A stretch of DNA of 64,000 bases from NCBI RefSeq assembly GCF_000340215.1, contig NW_006921538.1, forward strand, positions 4,352,320 to 4,416,319, given 5' to 3'. A program made the translations under genes and the position numbers. The first letter of the stretch is position 1. Each line of letters starts with the position of its first letter. Below the pieces are notes generated by a model. That model saw only the letters and a list, made by a program, of their open reading frames with translations. It made no database searches and was not told the DNA's origin. This document shows, piece by piece, positions 1 to 10,590 of this stretch. Origin of the DNA: Pseudocercospora fijiensis CIRAD86 (lineage: Eukaryota; Ascomycota; Dothideomycetes; Mycosphaerellales; Mycosphaerellaceae).

Positions 1-1666
1 ACACTCCTCCCCCTCCCCACTAAGATCTTTACTCAAAAGTGCATTCTGTGCGCTGGAGATACCTAGGCCATAGAGTACTTGAAGTGTGATCGTCGTCTCA
101 TTATACAGAAAGAGCTCGGAGCTTGTAGGGACGAGTGTCTGCTAAGGAGAAGGCTCCCAAGACGCTTGGAAACCTCCTCGGTATGGCCGCAGAAGCAATC
201 CTGAGACAGCATAGAGGCCAATAGGAGCTCGAATCACTCGCTATACCATCGCTCGATTGAGGTCAAATGATGTCTAATTGAGAGACTTCCCATTCGTGCA
301 GAGAGGCCAAGGATCTCACGCACACGGTCTGCAATGCAAAGCTTCCACATTTGGTCTGGTCGAAACTGCAGTACGAATAGTTGCTTGCTGTTCCTCACAA
401 ATCTGCAGTCATCACTCACCGTTCGCCTTGAATAATATCAAACGTATCAGTCCGAGGACAGCAGAGCAGAGCCTCGGTGACCAGGCCTCCTTAGTCTTTG
501 CAATGCACTAATAAGATTGCTCCCGCTTCGTCCAACACCGAAAGCTTTCGACGCAATTCAAGCCGACACGCAAGCCAAAATTCGACCGACGACCGATCAT
601 TTCTGCCTCGGTACTTAAGATGTCTTTATTCGCCCTTCTGTTCCGTGCCTTGCTGAATTTTTCTAAGGCGGCATCGACTCGATCGAGACCCTTATATGTG
701 GACTGAAAGAAGCAGGGGCATACATAGTGGTGTAAGCGGACAGGGAAGAAGAGCTGGGAACTGGTTCTCTAGTATAGGAATCGAAGCCTAGGCGGAAGAC
801 CTAGCCCCATCGTCGGCGGCGACGTAACGAGAGTCCTAATACCCCAAGAGAATGCAGCGAAAGCTGTCGGCTAGTGCCTCCCTCGCCGGCAATAATAGGC
901 TAGAATAGTCTCACTCTAGCAGGGCCTCTTCTCTTCGGCATCCTTAATTCCGCCCACTCTAGTATAGACGCAGATCCTACACTCAGGCGTAGAACTCATG
1001 CCTTCTTGATCGTTTCTCTCTTGCATTTTAATTCTTTCTACAACGCTCGGCCCCAAACAGGTCTCGCACGAGGCATAATTTCGCTTCACTGCACTTCGTC
1101 TATCCCTTCTTCCTTCTTGACTTTCTACCACTTCAGGCCTCCGAGCTCTATACCCACACCGACAACGACGCATTATCGTGCTCGTAGTGGGAAAGGTTAC
1201 GGACTTGATTTCCACGTCTACCCCTTCTCGTCGTCGTCGAAAAAATGCATACTAAATCCGGAAAAAAAAAACCAAAAGTTGTTTTCGTTTCGAGGATTGC
1301 GCGGTCGAGAAGTTTCTTCGGTGCCGGGCATACTTTTAGGGAAAGGAATCGGATTTTCTGCGGCTTGGGAGGGTGTGAGGATGGAGAAGGAGAAGATTTG
1401 GAGGAGGTTATTAGGAGGAGGTTAGGGTAGGTGGGAGAGGGCGTGGAGGAGGTAGGATTTTTGTGATGATGTGTTGGGGGCTCCAGCTTAGGGGAAATCT
1501 GCTTCATTATGTTCTTTAGAGTTGAGAGATGGGCGGTAGATAAGAAAAGAAAAAGCTTGCTTGCTTGTAGAGACCAAGATAGAGCACACTTCCCCATCGC
1601 CACTCCCACCCTTCCCAATTGCGAGTGCGAGCCAATCCACTACTACTACCTTCCCCCCCCCCCCCT
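1..1666. other. no supported gene
   Basis: Only short open frames occur here, on both strands and overlapping one another, with compositions dominated by Ser, Pro or Arg and no recognisable domain. A run of 13 C lies at 1653-1665, just beyond the stop of the next gene. I see no RNA gene or transposon relic. Confidence 0.5.
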
Positions 1667-2839
1667 TCACAAATCCCTCGTCAAAGCAAACACCGCCATC
1701 TTCGCCAACCTAACCGAATAATCACTGCAATCCACATGCGATCCCCCCGAAAGAAAATTTTCCGCAAGTCTACACGGCGCAACCACCCCCCCGGCAGCCT
1801 GAAACCTCGCCTCAATCTCCTCCGCCTCATTCCTGCGTAGTCTCGGCCGCCGCGAGGGACAACCATTCAAATAGAACGGCGACGTGATGACAGCCGTCGT
1901 AAACGCATCGTAATACATCGAGACCTCGGCGTCCTCCTCCTCCTCGACGAAAACCTGCCATCGCGAATGCGAGATTTTCGGGGATGAAGTATTCTGAATC
2001 GAAAGTTTGATCAGTTCGTTTCGGACATGTTGAGGCCGGGCTAGGCAGCCCGATAGGCGGAGGAATCGGCTGAGGAGCCATGAACGGGTGTGTGCGGCGG
2101 CGGTGCGCTGTTTGATGCGGCGGAGAGTGAGGGAGGCGGGGGCTTGGAAGTGGAGATCGGATTCTTCGGCGAGGATGTGGTCGGTTCGGAAGAAATGTTG
2201 GAGTTGGATGGTACATTCGTAGCCCTTGATTCTGGGCTCGAGGGTGGAGAGGAGGTTGGAGATGACGGGTTCTTCTTTTTCGCGGAGTTTGTGGAAGGCG
2301 GTGCTGTGAGGTGCGGAGCCCCAGTGGCTCATGTGGATTGTGAGGCGGAAGTTCTGGAGGGATGGGAGTTGGATGTGGGCATGCTTCAAGGTTCGACGGA
2401 TTTGTTTTCGAACTTGTGAGGCTGCGGCTTCTCTGGGCCAGCCTCGGTAGCAGCAGAGTGGATCGATAGATACCTGAAGCTCCACGTGGCGGATCTTGCT
2501 GAGTTGAGATGTGTTGAGGGCTCGTTCTGGCTGGTCGTCGATGCTGGCCGTCCGATAGTCGAGGAGGATATCGCGTTCGGAAAGTAGAGCCTCTTCCATA
2601 ATCGCCAGGAGACGGTGTGCGCCGGCGCCGGGGATGCCCAGTAGATGCTTCGAGAGGGCCTCGGTATTGGAGTAGCAGTCATGACGAGTGATCTCGACCA
2701 CCACTGGCAGGGCCAGATCGCAGACGACATACTGGAAGACTGCTATAATGAGCTCGTGCGGAAGTCGTCCTGCTGCCAGCTTCTCGACAATGCGCTGGCG
2801 ATGGCGCGGAGCATTTATGGGTAACATGGTGCTTTTCAT
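1667..2839 (-). CDS. hypothetical F-box-like protein
   Basis: An uninterrupted 390-residue reading frame. The N-terminal segment around residues 27-42 (LPHELIIAVFQYVV) has the hydrophobic spacing of a degenerate F-box (LPxELixxIfxyv), as in many lineage-specific ascomycete proteins. The rest is a mix of charged and leucine-rich segments without a domain I can name. If the F-box reading is right, the protein would be a substrate adaptor of an SCF ubiquitin ligase; this is inference from a weak motif. The next gene upstream on the same strand begins at 3986. The start is the first ATG of the frame; a second ATG lies four codons in. Confidence 0.6.
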   Translation of the reverse strand: MKSTMLPINAPRHRQRIVEKLAAGRLPHELIIAVFQYVVCDLALPVVVEITRHDCYSNTEALSKHLLGIPGAGAHRLLAIMEEALLSERDILLDYRTASIDDQPERALNTSQLSKIRHVELQVSIDPLCCYRGWPREAAASQVRKQIRRTLKHAHIQLPSLQNFRLTIHMSHWGSAPHSTAFHKLREKEEPVISNLLSTLEPRIKGYECTIQLQHFFRTDHILAEESDLHFQAPASLTLRRIKQRTAAAHTRSWLLSRFLRLSGCLARPQHVRNELIKLSIQNTSSPKISHSRWQVFVEEEEDAEVSMYYDAFTTAVITSPFYLNGCPSRRPRLRRNEAEEIEARFQAAGGVVAPCRLAENFLSGGSHVDCSDYSVRLAKMAVFALTRDL

Positions 2840-3049
2840 GAATCGGTGGGAATGCGTTCATCAAGACATGCACCACCGAACTCCGGTTTGCAATTTCGAA
2901 CATCTGTGGATGCGAATCGATTTCTTGGCAGCAGTCAGCAAAAGAGTAACGCAAACGACTGGCTCCAGAGAAAGTCAAACGCTGACACGAATCAGCTTCA
3001 TGGTAAGAATCAGCTTCTGGTCAGCATCTACACATGGTATCTCATCGCT

Positions 3050-3986
3050 CTACCGTTTCCTCGTCAACCCTTCCGCATGAAAGAAAGCCTCCCAGTGCGA
3101 ATTGTGCGCTGGCTGTTGAACAAGTCCCCATTTCTGCATCTCAAGCCTCACATCCATGTTGATCGGGTCTTTAGTCATGGGATGCCAATGCTCAAAGTCG
3201 ACTAGAGATCTGGATGTTTCGTTCAGTGGGAGTGCTAAGATCAAGATCACGGTGAGACGCCACGTACAATCTTCGAGTGTCTGCTTCCCACAAGATGTTT
3301 CGCAGGGCGCAATCGTAGGGGTCGAAGCCCAGGCTCCAGACATGTCTGGTTCGATGTCAGCCTGCATGCACGGCCGCGGAGGAGGATGCGTGTCGCACCG
3401 GATCGCAGGCGTGAAAGCGTCTCGGATCTCCTCCCTCTGTGCGTCTTCCATACTCCAGAACTTGAGATCCATCAGATGCTGGCCCGGCATGAGAGTCATG
3501 ACGATGTAGGCGATGTAGCCTCCCGGCATAGGTCCACGTCCATCCTGCACGACGGTCTTCCATGCAATGAGATGCGGGAGGCCTGGCGACTTGGTATCGG
3601 CGAACGTTTGCAAAGCCTTGAGCTCGTCTTTGGTATGCTCGCCGGGGCCCGGGATGGGCGTCGTCAGGCCGCCTGCCAGGACGGATGGAGCTCTGTGGGA
3701 GGGAGGGAGTAAGCAGCTGTGCAGGGGCGGGGTGGATCATACTGTATGGCGACACATGTCAGACGCACTGGACTTTGCACTTCAGCACGAAGAGCGCATC
3801 GGTGCCAGCCTCATTCGACGCATCAGGCTGTATCCGCCGGCATATGTACAGTACCCTCGCCGCTGCGTCGTCTTTGCGGAAGTCTGTTATCGGCCGCACG
3901 CGCTCAAAGGCGGCGCCAAGCTCGGGAAAGTCCACAATGCGCTCCAACAGCCTGTCCGCATCGTCAAGGGTCAGGCCGTGGTTCAT
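3050..3986 (-). CDS. protein-kinase-like fold protein, 4 exons
   Basis: I assemble this gene from four exons: 3986-3769, 3692-3399, 3345-3268 and 3209-3050, with introns of 76, 53 and 58 bp, all GT-AG, all keeping frame (249 residues). The spliced protein has kinase-fold landmarks: a hinge-like YIVMTLMPG, a catalytic-loop-like segment DCALRNILW (Asp and Asn of the kinase loop), then VDFEHW in the place of the DFG metal-binding motif. A glycine loop is not obvious, so it may be a pseudokinase or a small-molecule kinase of the aminoglycoside-phosphotransferase type. Such short kinase-like proteins are common in dothideomycetes with no assigned function. Unspliced, the locus looks like unrelated fragments; the joined reading is much more coherent. 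Confidence 0.7.
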
Positions 3987-4371
3987 CTTGGTCGGGCTGG
4001 ATGGTATTCATGTTGCGGCGATGGAGTTCGTGGGTGGAGTTCTTTGCGGTGACGTCGCAGGCTCGGATGAGTGGAGGAGTGGAGGGATTTCGAACGACGG
4101 CTATTCTAGACCTGGCGGTCACGGCGGAAGGTTTCCGTGCTCATGACTAGGCAAAGTCTTCGATCGTTATACATCTCGCAATGAAGCATTCGATCAAGTA
4201 AAAGAAGTTATAATAAAGATTCTAATTATAATATCCCATCCTCGCAAAAGTTCCCTTCCATTCTAGCGCCTGCGCTTTCGATTACTCATAAGCTGTTATA
4301 CTGATACATAACAATAACGTCCATCTATATCTATACTCTTGGGTATCCTGTTCTTCGATTTCGGGAAATGA
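3987..4371. other. intergenic, divergent/tandem spacer
   Basis: Upstream of the kinase-like gene and downstream of the wall-protein gene. The 4150-4330 part is AT-rich and probably contains the 3' end of the wall-protein transcript. No gene seen. Confidence 0.5.
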
Positions 4372-5334
4372 TTACCATGTATACGGCGTAATGCCAGTCG
4401 GTCGTGCAGTCGAGCTTAAGCCAGACGGGATTGGCTTGGGATGCGGCCAGCTGCCAGTTGGGTATGGGTAGCCTCCAGTCGGGTAAGCGCCGGTTGGATG
4501 AGGCTTGCCACTGCTTGGCTTTGGGTTTGGGTTTGGGTATGGTGGTGGGAGTGGGTGCTTGGTGGTGGGAGAAGCAGTTGGTGCTGGGTATGTGAGTGTC
4601 AAAGTCGTAGTGTAGCCGTAGGCGAGTGTGACGGTGACGGTCTCGGTGTGCTGTGGCTGACTTGGGTATTGAGGAGCTGGCGATGGGGCGGTGATGTACT
4701 TTGTCACTGTGACTTGCGGTGGGCAGACTGGTGCTGCTGGGTAGGAGTGATGCGGCGGCTGCGCTGGTGGGGAAGGCTGGATTGGGTTGACGGGAGGGGT
4801 GGGGACTGTAACGAGAGTTGAAGTCGCCAGGTAGGTAGTGGTGATGTATTTGGTCGACAAAGATGTGCTCCACCAGGTCTGGTCGTGCGAGGTGACTTGG
4901 GTACTGCAAGGCACGAGCTTCGTGATCGTCTTGGTGACGGGTACGGTGATTGTCGTTGTGAGGTGTATCGTGGGCGTGGCCGAGGCGGACTTGGTCGTGG
5001 TTGCTGGGGGCGGGAGAGCATATCCGCTGCCTGTTGGATATGGCGGCTTCGGGTGATCGCCAGTGCCATGAGGAGGCTTTGGCCAGCCCCCAGTCGGGTA
5101 GGGATGTGGGTGAGGCTCTGGATGTCCGCCTGTGGGATAAGGATGAAGGATGCTTTTGGAGGTAGAGCTGGTGGTTTGCGAGCCCGACCGAGAAGTGGAG
5201 CAGCTGGTTGTACTCGGTGCTGGAAGACTGCTGCTGCTGCTGCTGCTCGATGGCCATGTTCCGTTTGATCCGTAGTAGCCTGGCATGGCAGATGCTGCGC
5301 CAAGAAGCGCGAGAAAAGCGAAAGTGGAATACAT
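4372..5334 (-). CDS. secreted Pro/Ser/Thr-rich cell-wall protein
   Basis: A 320-residue frame that begins with a clear signal peptide (MYSTFAFLALLGAASA, cleavage expected near residue 16-17). The mature part is a Ser run, then several PYPTGG-type repeats (residues about 65-105), a Thr-rich centre with repeated VTVTK/VTKTI segments, and a second block of PTGG/YPTG repeats towards the C-terminus. This composition is typical of O-mannosylated fungal wall or surface proteins. There is one Cys pair region (VPCSTQV, APVCPPQV). No catalytic domain and no obvious GPI signal at the very end (the C-terminus is not a hydrophobic tail). Role is probably structural or adhesive; this is inferred from composition only. 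Confidence 0.75.
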   Translation of the reverse strand: MYSTFAFLALLGAASAMPGYYGSNGTWPSSSSSSSSLPAPSTTSCSTSRSGSQTTSSTSKSILHPYPTGGHPEPHPHPYPTGGWPKPPHGTGDHPKPPYPTGSGYALPPPATTTKSASATPTIHLTTTITVPVTKTITKLVPCSTQVTSHDQTWWSTSLSTKYITTTYLATSTLVTVPTPPVNPIQPSPPAQPPHHSYPAAPVCPPQVTVTKYITAPSPAPQYPSQPQHTETVTVTLAYGYTTTLTLTYPAPTASPTTKHPLPPPYPNPNPKPSSGKPHPTGAYPTGGYPYPTGSWPHPKPIPSGLSSTARPTGITPYTW

Positions 5335-7297
5335 TGTGCCGTGTTTCTCAAGCGATTTGGAAGAGCGTAAGAAAAGCGAAAGTATTGCTGTAGCGTAGAT
5401 GTTTGACGAGCGAGGGAATCGTTAGGACAAGCGAATGTGATAGCGACCCAGACACAAGGAAACAAGGAAATAGGGAAATAGGAGACTGGGAGAAGGTGTT
5501 GCTGATGCTAGACAGTCGTACTAGAGGCGGCATGATGGGCGTATGATATAGGCAGCCTGTATAACCGGTGGTGTCGTAGTCGGTGGTGTGACAAAGACGT
5601 CGGTTTCTAATCGTAGACGGCTGCTGATGCTACGCTCTCCAGGCTGCCAGGCGTATGCACCAGTCGGCCCTCGTATGGCGGACTGCCCGTCCGTGGCGGT
5701 CAGCCTCACGTACTACCGCTTGACGATACCGCATTGGGCCGTGGCTGAAGGCTGTGCTGACGCTGTCGCCGGCCGGCCCCGGCATCAGCAGTGCTGTCAT
5801 TGCTGGAATCGTCCAGGTGTGGCAGGCGGTCTTCGCAGCAGGATCGATGGATTCGTGATGGGCCGGGCTCGAATCTGCTGACGTTGTTGTGGTGGTGAGT
5901 CGAAGGGAGAAGCAAGAGGTTTTTCCGATCCCGCTAACCACTTTGGGAAGCGCCAAGAGTTGCAGGGGCTGTTCTATTTTGATTCACGCACTCGTTCTCA
6001 CCACCACACCGTCATTGCTTGACGGTATGCAACCCACTCCCACGTCCGCATCGTCCCATTCGCAAATTTCCCACGGGAGCGGATATCGCAAAACCGGCCA
6101 TCCCAATGTCGCCCATACGAAGCATCCACCTTGCGCCCGACGAGAACGCCGAAACGCGGAGGAGATGAGACTGCTTTGTCGCGACAGCCATCAGAATCAG
6201 CCCACAGTAGCGGGAGGACACAAGCAAAATTGGTGCGATATACATGCATGCGGTGACCGGGAGCTTCGAGAGCGCGGAGGCCTATCAAAGACTAAAGAGC
6301 CGGCGATATTGGCATAACATTTCCGCACTCGGTTCTGACTCCCCCCTCCGGGCCTGGGTTTGCCGCGCAAGAACAGATACATGCAGCGATTTAGCATGAA
6401 CTTGCTGCTCTCGTGTGGCTGTCTGTCGGTACTTGGGTGGATGCTGGCCAATGAGCCAGAACGCCATGCTTGGAGCCTCACGCGTGAAATGCAAGCGACA
6501 CCTTCTGCCATCCTGCCTGCATTCATTGACCAATGTCGTCTTGCTATGGACCTCGTAGGCTGACCATGTCCCAGACGTTCTTGGCTCAGGCCTCCGCTCC
6601 CAACGGACGAGGCGAAGCGGATATTCAGATCTTGCCCCGATGTCCTTTGGGTGCCGCCTTCACCACGGTACTGGCGCCTGGAGACTGTGTCATTCAATTC
6701 TTGAATTATGCCGATTTGCAAGCTTTTAACCACACTAGCATCCCCTCTGGAATGGCGTGTCCATCGAACTGAAAACGTGTTGCGAAAATCGCGGTTGATC
6801 TAGATGAGCTTCCCGGCCGCTTCCCTTTCGCAAGAGAGACGAGTCATGATTCCAGCATCGACTCTTCCTTCTGCACTCAGAGCTTTCACTCTTTACTCCC
6901 AGACTGCTGCGGCGATACTCTCATTCACGTGCTAGCATCTCAGTCACGGCCTCTGCGCTGCCTAGATGTCCCTAATCACGCTCCTAGTCCTGACCCATTC
7001 ACAAACCTTTGTCTCCATTCATGCTACGAATTCACAAGTAGTGCGACCATGAAGAGCTCTTTGTTCGATATGCCCTCCTACAACGCATTGTTCTCGGCGA
7101 CACGTTGGCCTCGGAGCACTTGGCCGCCCTGAAATTGACGTCTTCTTCCACCAACACTGATCCTCCTTCTTCACTACACTTACTGCCTCTTCTCATACCT
7201 GCCTGGCGCAAGTACTCCCGAAGAAAGAGTCCATACACGGAAAAGTCGCTAAACTTCCCAGTCCACGCCCCAAAATCCATCGCGAAACACTTCGACT
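5335..7297. other. long intergenic region, no supported gene
   Basis: About 2 kb with only small overlapping frames on both strands. The stretch 5340-5540 is the promoter side of the wall-protein gene. The part 6780-7297 is the promoter side of the following gene. I find no domain-bearing frame, tRNA or repeat. Confidence 0.45.
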
Positions 7298-8119
7298 ATG
7301 GCCGGTAACAACTCATACGTTGAGCCGCGCTGTCCATTCTGCAATGAACGTCACCAAGGTCGGGAGGATTGCGTGAACGCCCTGGAACAAGGGGAAAGCT
7401 TTTTGCGCGCAGCGAGGCTTTCGACGCGCAGGACTGACGATGCCATAGTTATTGACCAACTCACCCATCACGAACACCCTCCTCAAGACATGCCTAGCAG
7501 AATCAAGCGCCGTAGACTCTCCGACGCCGCCCCAGAACCAGAACAGGACGTCACTCAAGCCGACTCGAGATCTATCATCGTGCCAGGGTTCCCGTTAGAA
7601 GGAGATCCCTTCGGCCCACACTGGAGTATCGCAGAAGATGCAGGCAGCTACAACCCTCCCAACGCCCCAAACATCGACGTCTCCCCCAAAGTCACCCAAC
7701 AAGACTGGGATCGCATCATGGCATCTATCCCACCCCACGATCGTATCGGCCTTCTCAAACAAGACTACCACTTCAACAACAAATGGCTGATCGGCAAACC
7801 CATGTTCCCTCACCAACTTCCCGACCGCGCCAGAGCTGATCTCAACATGATCGACGACGAGCAAGGCGGCTTTGAACCCCTCCCTCCTCCGAGTCTGCCC
7901 CACGATGAGCAGCTTTGGAGCTTGCATGCTCAGACTCATACTTTTGATCACAGCACTGAGAGTTTTGTGCCGGTTGATCAGGAGCCGAAGCGTGCGGAGA
8001 AGAAGAGTTTGCTGACTGAGGAACAGATGGAGAGGAATGTCACAGGCTTCTTGACGAAATCTCCCGCTGAGCGGTCGAAGCGTACCGCACATGACGAGTT
8101 CTTTGCTCCGGAGGCGTAG
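7298..8119 (+). CDS. hypothetical protein with N-terminal zinc-knuckle-like motif
   Basis: A 273-residue intronless frame starting at the first ATG. Residues 12-25 hold a C-x2-C-x3-H-x5-C cluster (CPFCNERHQGREDC), similar in size to a zinc knuckle but with shifted His spacing. A basic patch (SRIKRRRLSD) near residue 70 could be a nuclear localisation signal. The middle and C-terminal parts are acidic and Pro-rich, with a DRIMASIPPHDRIGLL helix-like segment. I do not recognise the family. Nuclear, nucleic-acid-related function is a guess from the basic patch and metal site. Confidence 0.65.
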   Translation: MAGNNSYVEPRCPFCNERHQGREDCVNALEQGESFLRAARLSTRRTDDAIVIDQLTHHEHPPQDMPSRIKRRRLSDAAPEPEQDVTQADSRSIIVPGFPLEGDPFGPHWSIAEDAGSYNPPNAPNIDVSPKVTQQDWDRIMASIPPHDRIGLLKQDYHFNNKWLIGKPMFPHQLPDRARADLNMIDDEQGGFEPLPPPSLPHDEQLWSLHAQTHTFDHSTESFVPVDQEPKRAEKKSLLTEEQMERNVTGFLTKSPAERSKRTAHDEFFAPEA

Positions 8120-8795
8120 AGAGTAGAAAGGGAAAGGTTTGTCTACTACATTTTGGATTGCGTGGTTAGTACTTGTTCTTGCTTTCAGCTCTCTTGCTTG
8201 CCTTTCTTTGCTCGGGCTGCTTTCTCTTAGCTAATGTTTGCTGCCACGTCAGCAGAAGGAATAAATGCATATCAGTCTTCCTGATACGAAATTAAATTTT
8301 CTTCCTATAGCATAACTTCCCTCTATAGCATTGGTGGGTAAAGCATATCAGCCAGACCTTCTCTCTACTTTTCTTTCCTTTATAACTATGAAATTTCACC
8401 TCCTCCTAGACTTTGAACTTCAGCACTGCATATGAAAGTGAAAGTGGCAGGTGTTTGAAACTCCGCGCCTGAGAATAATTCACATGACGATGGCAGTGAG
8501 CCGTTTGGTTACACATGCTATAAGCCGCTTCCTTGTGCTTCGCCATCAACTATTACGGGACGACTCTCACTTATTCACTCAACCGATTCATTCATATGCG
8601 CTACCATTTACGCACGGGCTCTGTTCGTTTCAAACCCTCACTTCGACTTCTAGGCTGTATTTAAAGCTCTCTTCTTCTACCAACTTCTAAGACTCAATAC
8701 CGACATCCGCTCTTCGAGATCGACCTCCAGATTCCAAAAACAAGACCTACTTGCCACAACACCTTACATCCTAGACACGCACGCTTATACCGACT
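8120..8795. promoter_or_regulatory. intergenic with probable RING-gene promoter
   Basis: Holds the 3' side of the preceding gene and the upstream region of the RING gene. A TATA-like TATTTAAAG lies near 8650-8660, followed by a CT-rich stretch. The shared 14-bp word at 8429-8442 is listed separately. Confidence 0.4.
8429..8442 (+). promoter_or_regulatory. shared promoter word CATRTGAAAGTGAA, copy 1
   Basis: CATATGAAAGTGAA lies 354 bp upstream of the RING-gene ATG. Near-identical copies occur upstream of the genes at 17132 and 28159. The function is unknown; the E-box-like CATRTG core next to a GAAAGTGAA repeat could be a transcription-factor site. Confidence 0.4.
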
Positions 8796-9668
8796 ATGGA
8801 TCTCGACATCCGCATTCCGCTCGAGCCTAACTTCCTCCCAAACACTATCGCCGAAATCGTCGCGACCGGAGGCATCAGATACAGCGACTTCCTCACGGAC
8901 TCTGAGACCGAATGGACGGTAAGTGTCTCATGGAACTCCCAATAAGCTACCCAGTACTCATTCCCTCTCAGGCATACCCTGGCGACTGTGCCTTCTGCAT
9001 GGGCCGCCTGGACTCGAGCTCGAACGACTGTCGCGATTCGGTCTGGAGCTACCTGGGCCGTGGCGAACCCAACATCCAAGACCAGTATATCATTACCACT
9101 CCGCCCTGCAGCCACCACTTCCACGCCGGTTGTTTTCACGAGGCGACGCAACAGGGTAGCGGTATCAACAAGTGCCCAATCTGCCGTACGAAGTGGTTTG
9201 ATGCCGCGCAAGATCTCCAAAAGGCACGGAATGTCAACTTCGCGATCACGCGCATGATGAATGGCGAGTTCTCCTTGCCATCCACTCGCAGCATCCGATT
9301 GCAGTCGTACGATCTCAGCGAGAGCTTGGTCATTGCGGCATACGCCCTGCGGACTAGAATTTCGACGTACAATGCACCTGAGGTAAGCCAATGTCATCGC
9401 AATTGAAAAGAATGGCGCTGACAATCTACAGATCACCCAGCACGGCCCTACCGTGCTCACCGCCATTATCAGTCTCGCCCGAGCAAGTGACGGAGCGAGA
9501 GTTGATGTGCACGGCTTCCTCACCCAGCTCTCAGCCCGTGCGACCCGTGTGACGTACGGCATCTATACCAAGCGTCCCGGTCGAGATCCTCCCGCACAAG
9601 CCATTACCCTGCAGAGCTTCGCTAGTGAGGTGTTGACTATAGGGCTCGGTTACTATCTGACTGGATGA
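8796..9668 (+). CDS. RING-H2-type zinc-finger protein, 3 exons
   Basis: Exons 8796-8918, 8972-9382 and 9432-9668 join in phase 0 through two GT-AG introns (53 and 49 bp) to give 256 residues. The second exon carries the RING: CAFC near residue 48, then after a long loop the PPCSHHFHAGC and NKCPIC pairs, a C3H2C3-like order. This predicts an E3 ubiquitin ligase that binds an E2 enzyme. The loop between the first and second cysteine pair is longer than usual (about 35 residues with DSSSNDC), so the first pair assignment could be shifted. No membrane segment. The C-terminal third has no known domain. Substrate unknown. Confidence 0.75.
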
Positions 9669-9886
9669 GGAATGCTCGGTAGGGCGGAAGGGAAGGCAGG
9701 GGAGGAGGCGCAAATGCTCAGGTGTCAGACGCTGGCTTTCGCAGAGCTGTGATATGCGATGCTGTCACAGTTCGCATTGGGGAGATGGATGCAGCTACGA
9801 GAGTCTGAGTTGCTATATCCTCAACAATTATACGCGATTTAGCCTCCGAGGATTTAGCTATCGTCCTAGCTATCTAGCAATAGGAC

Positions 9887-10286
9887 CTTACGGTTGCTCA
9901 AGTTCTCCACGACGGCGAAGGCAACAAGAAACTCCGCTTAGCCTTATCGCTCTTTGGTGGCGGCTTCGCTGGGTTCTAGAAGAAGTTCGTAGGCGCTATA
10001 GGAGAAGTGGACCACGTTGGCAGAGTTACTGTGGACCGCGATGGCAGACTTGCTGCTATCTACTTCGGCGCTTAGGCCCTCGCCCTAGCTACGAGATTCT
10101 ACATGCTGAAGATGGGACAGCTAGAGGTTCTTGAAAAGCCGGAACCAGGCATATGGGACTAGACGAACGAGCTCATATAGCTCACTGCGAAGGATCCAGC
10201 TTTCGAAGGATACCAAGCCATTGAGGCATTGTCGTTCGGGCTGGTGTGTTGTATTGGAGCGAGAATGTGGAGGAGCATATTCGGAT
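9887..10286 (+). pseudogene. decayed coding remnant with in-frame TAG stops
   Basis: In this frame the DNA reads as plausible protein for about 130 codons (for example NKKLRLALSLFGGGFAGF and HVGRVTVDRDGRLAAIYFGA) but is broken by several TAG codons, e.g. at 9977 and 10073. TAG can arise from CAG or TGG by C-to-T or G-to-A change, which suits mild RIP. The family is not recognised. The other frame at 9754-10134 is open but Arg/Cys-rich and looks like a shadow. Confidence 0.4.
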
Positions 10287-10590
10287 AGCTTATGAGAGCC
10301 CGGAGGACGAAATTAGCTCTAACGGCATGCTTCCACAGTGGCCTTGCGTTGTGAGGCGTAGAGGATAGTAAATACATTGTCAATAAGAAGAATGAGGTGA
10401 AATGGATTGATGGAGAACGTGAAGTCCAGTCCTTGCTGCCAAGCCCTTTCACGTGAGCGGCTTTCGGTCCCTCCCATCCATCCCTGCCTGCTACCCGAGG
10501 CATGCTTCTCCAAACAACACCTCCCCTTCGCTCCACCACTATCCCTCTTGACTCTTCAGCCTCATTTCAAGATCAGATCTCGCGGCCACA

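Noticed and set aside
1148..1618. 156-codon minus-strand frame
   Set aside because: Composition is Ser/Pro low complexity and it lies in a region of CT-rich DNA; no start context or domain.
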